Shown: piece after piece, positions 6,539 through 10,474 of the stretch
Layout of the letters: each line of letters begins with the position of its first letter
Position numbering within the stretch: the stretch's first letter is position 1
Source: CAIQOK01 sp043781315
Lineage (GTDB): Bacteria > Verrucomicrobiota > Verrucomicrobiia > Limisphaerales > CAIQOK01
DNA length: 10,474 nucleotides
Assembly (NCBI GenBank): GCA_043781315.1
Contig: JAYWBR010000402.1
Location: 1 to 10,474, forward strand
Reading direction: 5' to 3'
Position numbers and translations under genes: made by a program
The notes under the pieces: model-generated
Database searches by the model: none
What the model was told of the DNA's origin: nothing
Seen by the model: the letters and a program-made list of their open reading frames with translations, nothing else

Positions 6539-7900
6539 ATGACAACTGGATTGCCTAACACCCGGCGTTCCGGTCAACTGTACCGATCTATGTGCCATGT
6601 GCCCGGTATCATCGCAGTAATGCTTTCGCTGACGGTTTCGACCATTGCCCGCGCCGGTGATGGCGATCACCAATCATCGTCCCCAGCCATGCTCGCCTTG
6701 CAGGCGGCGGCGGCGGGCCGGACGCCGCGGCGTGCGCCGACGGGCCACCTCTCGAATTACGACGAGGCCAAAGTCGGCACCTACACGTTACCCGATCCGC
6801 TCGTGCTGCTGAACGGCCAGCCGGTTCAAGATGCGGCGACGTGGTTCAAGTTGCGCCGCCCGGAAATCCTTAAACTTTATGAGACGGAAATTTTTGGGCG
6901 CGTTCCCGACCGCGCTCCGAAAATAAAGTTTGAGGTTGCGAAGACCGACACCCACGCGATGCACGGCACGGCCATTCGAAAAGACATCCGCGGACGCATG
7001 GGGGATCAAGCAGATGCGCCCCTGATTCACGTTGTTCTCTATCTGCCGGCCAAAGCCACCGCCCCGTCACCCGTGTTGTTGCATTTACTGTTCGATGATC
7101 CACCCGCCAATGACGGCCTCGCATCCGCAACCAACTCAGCGCAGCCAAACGAATTTGCCCCCATCACTGACATGCTTGCACGCGGCTACGGCTACGCGTC
7201 CTTTCGCTACACGGAAATCGAAGGCGACGGAAAAACCAACAATCTGAACATCGCCCGCCGGCTCGCTCTCGCACCCGGGCAGACCGAACCGGGGCCGGGT
7301 GAATGGGGAACCATCACCGCCTGGGCCTGGGGCGCAAGTTGCGTGCTCGACTACCTCCAGTCGGATGCGGGTGTGGACCCGAATCGCGTCGCACTTATCG
7401 GCCACTCCCGGCTCGGGAAAACGGTGTTGTGGGCGGGGGCGCGCGATCCGCGCTTCGCCATGATTTTTGCCAGTTGTTCCGGTGAGATGGGGGCTTCACT
7501 CTCCCGCCGGGATTTTGGCGAAAGCCTGGATGACGTCATCACCAGTTTTCCGCGATGGACGGTTCCTGGATTTTCCAAATTTGCCGGCCACTGGAACGAG
7601 CTGCCGGTGGATTCCCACATGATGCTCGCGCTCAGCGCCCCGCGCCCGGTGTTTATCACCGGCGGGACTCAAGACCTTTGGGCGGATCCCTATGGCCAGT
7701 TCCTTGCCGAAGTAGCCGCCGGACCGGTTTACCGTCTGCTCGGAAAAACCGGCCTCGTTACCATTGAAATGCCGCTCGACAAACCTTTAATCTCAGGCCA
7801 ACTCGGCTTTCATCTGCACACCGGCGGCCATGCAACCACGCCTGAAGACTGGAAAGCCTTCCTCGACTTTGCGGATCGGCATCTGAAATCAGCCAACTGA
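6539..7900 (+). CDS. CE15-type 4-O-methyl-glucuronoyl methylesterase (glucuronoyl esterase)
   Basis: Exported alpha/beta-hydrolase, 453 aa from the ATG at 6539. The family cleaves esters between lignin alcohols and (4-O-methyl)glucuronic acid on glucuronoxylan. Bacterial CE15 hallmarks are in order. The N-terminal 'NYDEAKVGTYTLPDPLVL' and 'RRPEILKLYETEIFGRVP' come first, then nucleophile motif GHSRLGK (288-294, Ser290, with Arg291 for the oxyanion hole). After it come 'SCSGEMGASLSRRDFGE' (312-328, Glu316), 'PVDSHMMLAL', 'GGTQDLWADPYGQF' (375-388, Asp379) and 'HLHTGGHATTPEDW' (425-438, containing the catalytic His). The signal peptide reads CHVPGIIAVMLSLTVSTIARA. The same frame stays open back to 6293, but that part overlaps the opposite-strand TIM-barrel gene and lacks family similarity. 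I prefer 6539; the ATG at 6590 gives a more compact signal peptide and is a real alternative (436 aa). No strong Shine-Dalgarno sequence marks either. Substrate specificity within CE15 cannot be read from sequence. Confidence 0.9.
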   Translation: MTTGLPNTRRSGQLYRSMCHVPGIIAVMLSLTVSTIARAGDGDHQSSSPAMLALQAAAAGRTPRRAPTGHLSNYDEAKVGTYTLPDPLVLLNGQPVQDAATWFKLRRPEILKLYETEIFGRVPDRAPKIKFEVAKTDTHAMHGTAIRKDIRGRMGDQADAPLIHVVLYLPAKATAPSPVLLHLLFDDPPANDGLASATNSAQPNEFAPITDMLARGYGYASFRYTEIEGDGKTNNLNIARRLALAPGQTEPGPGEWGTITAWAWGASCVLDYLQSDAGVDPNRVALIGHSRLGKTVLWAGARDPRFAMIFASCSGEMGASLSRRDFGESLDDVITSFPRWTVPGFSKFAGHWNELPVDSHMMLALSAPRPVFITGGTQDLWADPYGQFLAEVAAGPVYRLLGKTGLVTIEMPLDKPLISGQLGFHLHTGGHATTPEDWKAFLDFADRHLKSAN

Positions 7901-7947
7901 CCCCGCCGCGTTAAGCTCGATTGTCCATCCGACCTCGGTGTTGGCTG
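7890..7947. terminator. Weak inverted repeat at the convergent CE15/methyltransferase junction
   Basis: CAGCCAAC (7890-7897, just before the CE15 TGA) is perfectly complementary to GTTGGCTG (7940-7947), with a 42-base loop. No T-run follows on either strand. It is in the right place for a shared 3'-end structure but is a poor intrinsic terminator. Confidence 0.2.
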
Positions 7948-7964
7948 GCACGAACGTATAACTG

Positions 7965-9002
7965 TTATTCGGGTTTGAATGCCGTCATCGCGCCGCGATC
8001 CGCCGCCGTGGTGAAAAACTGGAAATTGCGGAAGCCGGCCTCGCCCAACACAGTCTCATACTCGGTGGTGGAATAACATTTGCCTTGTGTGGAATGCATC
8101 AGCAAGGCCGAATAAGCGGCCACCGGCAAGGGGCCCGTTTTGTCCGCGTTGATAAAGGCATCGTGAACAATCAACATACCGCCGGGCTTGAGGGCATTGA
8201 AGGAAGCCGCCACGAGTCGCCGCACTTCCGCCCGGCCCCAGTCATGCAGCACATTGGAATAGAGGTGGACATCGCAATCGCAGGGCAGCGGATCTTTGAA
8301 CATGTCGCCGGCCACCACACTGATGCGGTCATGAAAGCCCCGCTGGGAAATCAGGTCGGCGGCGATTTGATCCACGGGCCGCTGCTCAAACACCGTCGCC
8401 CGCAGGTGTGAATGATGCGCCAGCAGCGAACAGGCGTAGATGCCCGAGCCGCCACCGATGTCGAGCAACCGCTGGCGGCCGCGCAGATCAAGGCGCGCCG
8501 CCAACGCCCGGCCAAGATAAAGGCCACGGCAATCCATCGCTGCGGTGAACGAATTGGCAAACGCCTCGGTCGCCATTGCCTTGTGCCAGTCGAGCGCATC
8601 CTTGGTGCCGCCCCAGTTGGCCGGCCTGTCGGTCTTGAGTACGGCCAGAAAATCCTTTGTCACCGGCCGGTCTTTTAACGATGCGTAATAGGGTGTCAGA
8701 TTCCACGGAGAGCTCTTGGTGAGATGTTCCCGGCCCAAATCGGTGATGTGAAAAGCACCACCGTGCGACGCGATGAACCCATTCGCAGTGAACAAAGTCA
8801 GCATGACATCAGTCGGTCGTTCCGCCGTGCCGAAATGATTACAGATGCCTGCCGCGTCCGAAGGGTTGTGCCGCAGCCAGGTAAAGAAATCCAGATGGAC
8901 GACCGCTGCCGTGAGCAGATCCACTGCATACAGGCCGTCGCGGTAGCGGTATATTTCCAGCGGCTCGGTTTTGGGAGCCAGTGTCAGTTCTATTGGTGTC
9001 AT
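7965..9002 (-). CDS. SAM-dependent O-methyltransferase (acetylserotonin/caffeate OMT-like, Methyltransf_2)
   Basis: 345-residue class I methyltransferase that transfers a methyl group from S-adenosylmethionine, most likely to a hydroxyl. The N-terminal part (about 1-100) has the dimerisation/winged-helix look of this family ('LTLFTANGFIASHGGAFHITDLGREHL'). The SAM-binding motif I is LLDIGGGSG (179-187), followed by the acidic E206 (VFEQRPV) and 'VVAGDMFKDPLP' (229-240). 'LYSNVLHDWG' (247-256) places H253 at the catalytic base position of plant-type O-methyltransferases (ILHDW). 'LKPGGMLIVHDAF' (271-283) completes the fold. Length and ending (AMTAFKPE) are normal. No signal peptide, so it is cytoplasmic, unlike its neighbours. 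The substrate is not visible. It is divergent from the esterase gene at 9169 and convergent with the CE15 gene. No Shine-Dalgarno sequence is seen; another ATG at 9012 is out of frame. Confidence 0.87.
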   Translation of the reverse strand: MTPIELTLAPKTEPLEIYRYRDGLYAVDLLTAAVVHLDFFTWLRHNPSDAAGICNHFGTAERPTDVMLTLFTANGFIASHGGAFHITDLGREHLTKSSPWNLTPYYASLKDRPVTKDFLAVLKTDRPANWGGTKDALDWHKAMATEAFANSFTAAMDCRGLYLGRALAARLDLRGRQRLLDIGGGSGIYACSLLAHHSHLRATVFEQRPVDQIAADLISQRGFHDRISVVAGDMFKDPLPCDCDVHLYSNVLHDWGRAEVRRLVAASFNALKPGGMLIVHDAFINADKTGPLPVAAYSALLMHSTQGKCYSTTEYETVLGEAGFRNFQFFTTAADRGAMTAFKPE

Positions 9003-9109
9003 GGCAACGGAGCATGCCGAAATTTTTTCTTCCCTGAAATAAAAATGAAACGGTCACGAGAACTAATTTGCCACGCCACGTATTCGTCAGGCGTCCTGGA
9101 CACGAACCT

Positions 9110-9133
9110 ATCGCGCCGCTGATAAAACGCGAT
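9110..9133. promoter_or_regulatory. Candidate operator dyad in the methyltransferase/esterase divergent region
   Basis: ATCGCG (9110-9115) and CGCGAT (9128-9133) form a perfect 6-base inverted repeat with a 12-base spacer, a 24-base dyad like many dimeric repressor sites. It ends 35 bases before the esterase ATG at 9169. It lies in the 166-base region shared by two divergent genes, which otherwise shows no clear promoter boxes or small gene. Short GC-rich repeats arise easily by chance. Confidence 0.18.
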
Positions 9134-9168
9134 TGCCGCCTTGAACCGGTTGGGGTAGTAAATGGCTC

Positions 9169-9906
9169 ATGAACCACAAACTCAGAGCCCTTGCCATCGC
9201 GTGGCTGGCCATTTCATCCGTTACACTGTCCGCCGTGGCGGGTCCGGTAAACACCCCGGCACAACAGGCGAAACACTTTGAAAAGAAAATCAGCGTCACT
9301 GCGAAGTTTGACTATCTGCTGTCGCTGCCGACCGATTACGCAAAATCCAGGACCAACTGGCCGCTCGTCCTCTTTCTCCATGGATCGGGCGAGTCGGGCA
9401 CGAACCTCGACAAAGTCAAAACCCACGGCCCGGCCAAACTCGCGGAGGCCAATGGCCCCTTTCCTTTTATTTTGGTGTCGCCTCAGAGTGCGCGGCGCGG
9501 TTGGAATCCCGACCTGCTTAACGCCCTTCTCGATTCGGTCGTTAAAAAATATCGGGTGGATAAGCACCGCGTTTATGTGACCGGCCTGAGCATGGGCGGC
9601 TATGGCACTTGGGAATTGGCGGCGGCTTATCCCGAAAAATTTGCCGCCATCGCGCCGATCTGCGGCGGCGGCCATCCCGCCGATGCCAGCAAATTGACCG
9701 CACTTCCGATCTGGGTCTTTCATGGAGGGAAGGATCCCACGGTGCCACTCAAGCGATCGGAAGAAATGGTCGAGGCGCTCAAGGCTGCCGGCGGCCATCC
9801 CAAGTTCACCATCTATCCCGAAGCCGGTCATGACTCGTGGACGGAGACCTACAACAATCCTGAATTTTACGAGTGGCTGTTGGCGCAGAAGCGCAGCCGG
9901 AAATAA
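9169..9906 (+). CDS. Exported alpha/beta-hydrolase, COG4099-like esterase/predicted peptidase
   Basis: 245-residue secreted serine hydrolase of the group often labelled prolyl oligopeptidase family, phospholipase/carboxylesterase or CE1-like. The signal peptide (1-24: LRALAIAWLAISSVTLSAVA) has a clean AVA cleavage site. 'LVLFLHGSGESGTN' (67-79) supplies the oxyanion loop. GLSMGGYGTW (139-148) holds the nucleophile Ser141, 'HGGKDPTVP' (185-193) the acid Asp189, and 'EAGHDSW' (218-224) the base His221, so the triad is complete. The length suits a single catalytic domain with no carbohydrate-binding module. Related small secreted enzymes cleave acetyl or feruloyl esters, and the CE15 neighbour makes a plant cell-wall ester substrate reasonable. 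This is inference; peptidase activity is less likely without a propeller domain. The ATG at 9169 is the only start that retains the whole signal peptide. It is convergent with the next gene, 32 bases away. Confidence 0.88.
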   Translation: MNHKLRALAIAWLAISSVTLSAVAGPVNTPAQQAKHFEKKISVTAKFDYLLSLPTDYAKSRTNWPLVLFLHGSGESGTNLDKVKTHGPAKLAEANGPFPFILVSPQSARRGWNPDLLNALLDSVVKKYRVDKHRVYVTGLSMGGYGTWELAAAYPEKFAAIAPICGGGHPADASKLTALPIWVFHGGKDPTVPLKRSEEMVEALKAAGGHPKFTIYPEAGHDSWTETYNNPEFYEWLLAQKRSRK

Positions 9907-9908
9907 CG

Positions 9909-9953
9909 GCCGCACGAAGCCCTGCACCTTCGCGCCGGCTACCAAATTTTTTT
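9909..9953 (+). terminator. Candidate intrinsic terminator of the esterase gene
   Basis: CGAAG (9915-9919) pairs with CTTCG (9928-9932) across an 8-base loop. The stem extends through one mismatch to GC/GC and then, with one bulge, to GCC/GGC (outer ends 9909 and 9939). A run of seven T follows at 9947-9953, seven bases after the stem. It begins two bases after the esterase stop codon and runs into the 3' end of the opposite-strand gene. The imperfect stem and the gap before the T-run make it moderate evidence. Confidence 0.4.
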
Positions 9954-10474
9954 CAATCCGGCCAGCGACATCTCCGTGCATTCCATGGGCGATTTTCCAT
10001 CCGGGTAAATTTCCTGTTCCACCGTGACCCATTCCGTGCCGCCCACTTCGCGACACGCCTTGAGCACTGACACCCAATCGACGGAGTCCTGGCCGAGGAT
10101 TGCCTTTTTGCCCGCTTCATCTTTCACCACCATGGGTTTGAAATGCGTAATCTTGGTGCGGCCGGGATAGCGCCGGACCAGCTCCGCCGGGTTTAGGCCG
10201 GCCGTGGCCGACCACCCGCAATCCTGCTGCAACACCACGTTCTTGCTGGTGCGCTCGGCAAACAGGTCCCAATACGTCTTGTCGCCGTCCTTCTTGAATT
10301 CACCCGTGTGATTGTGATATCCGCAATACATTCCGTGGGGTTTGAGCGCCGCCGCCGTCTTGTTGAAAGTTTCGGCCAATTCTTTGCTCTTCTCCGGTTT
10401 CGTAAAATCTCCGTCACCGGGCACCATCAAAAACTTGCATCCGAGAATATGATGAAACTCGATCGTGCGCTGCA
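9939..10474 (-). CDS. Sugar phosphate isomerase/epimerase, xylose isomerase-like TIM barrel (partial, C-terminal part)
   Basis: The frame is open to the right edge, so the 5' end is missing. 177 codons are visible, and the frame continues upstream of the internal TTG/ATG near 10430 as 'RTIEFHHILGCKF'. Visible barrel motifs, counted from the first complete codon, are 'FLMVPGDG' (about 14-21), 'MYCGYHNHTGEF' (about 48-59), 'VVLQQDCGWSATAG' (about 79-92), 'ITHFKP' (about 107-112) and 'WVTVEQEIYP' (about 147-156). These match the IolE/xylose-isomerase-like family, with the usual metal-ligand set apparently kept: Asp in QQDCGW, His in THFKP and Glu in VEQE. It therefore looks catalytically intact, in contrast to the exported TIM barrel at 5548-6480. 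Whether it has a signal peptide cannot be told. Likely reaction: isomerisation or epimerisation of a sugar or keto-sugar; the substrate is unknown. Confidence 0.86.
   Translation of the reverse strand, partial: QRTIEFHHILGCKFLMVPGDGDFTKPEKSKELAETFNKTAAALKPHGMYCGYHNHTGEFKKDGDKTYWDLFAERTSKNVVLQQDCGWSATAGLNPAELVRRYPGRTKITHFKPMVVKDEAGKKAILGQDSVDWVSVLKACREVGGTEWVTVEQEIYPDGKSPMECTEMSLAGLKKIW

Noticed and set aside
9133..9161. A possible promoter, TTGCCG followed by TAGTAA, before the secreted esterase.
   Set aside because: The -10 match is only three of six, and the box would lie almost on the start codon, leaving too little leader.

Overview
The window looks like chromosomal DNA from a Verrucomicrobiota or Planctomycetota bacterium. 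It is GC-rich (upper fifties percent by eye). It carries the PSCyt1/DUF1549/DUF1553 plus DUF1501 gene pair, which is greatly expanded in those two phyla, next to several exported carbohydrate-active enzymes. I favour a soil or freshwater verrucomicrobial lineage (Pedosphaera/Limisphaerales-like). That placement rests on remembered family resemblance, not on a phylogeny. I see no tRNA, rRNA, CRISPR array, transposase or insertion sequence, and nothing that marks recent transfer.

Layout: (1) 1-662, minus strand: the start of an exported protein resembling the N-terminal domain of alpha-galactosidase-type (GH36-like) hydrolases, cut by the left edge. (2) 837-5470, plus strand: a tight two-gene operon of a c-type-cytochrome-like PSCyt1/DUF1549/DUF1553 protein and a Tat-exported DUF1501 protein of the sulfatase/alkaline-phosphatase fold, two bases apart. 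(3) 5548-6480, minus strand: an exported sugar phosphate isomerase-like TIM barrel. (4) 6539-7900, plus strand: an exported CE15-type glucuronoyl esterase, divergent from (3). (5) 7965-9002, minus strand: a SAM-dependent O-methyltransferase. (6) 9169-9906, plus strand: an exported COG4099-like alpha/beta-hydrolase, divergent from (5). (7) 9939-10474, minus strand: the C-terminal part of a second TIM-barrel isomerase, cut by the right edge. Genes alternate strand, so apart from the pair in (2) each is probably its own transcription unit. There are three short convergent junctions and three divergent promoter regions, and every gap between genes is under 200 bases.

How the genes may work together (inference): an ester-cleaving enzyme for glucuronoxylan-lignin links (CE15), a second exported esterase and a possible alpha-galactosidase point to plant-polymer breakdown. 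The two TIM barrels would act on released or oxidised sugars. The cytochrome-like/DUF1501 pair is the least understood part. No SusC/SusD pair, transporter or regulator lies in the window, so it is at most part of a catabolic region. The observations I would follow up are the cytochrome/DUF1501 operon with its embedded lectin-like module, and the exported TIM barrel whose usual metal-ligand positions appear substituted.
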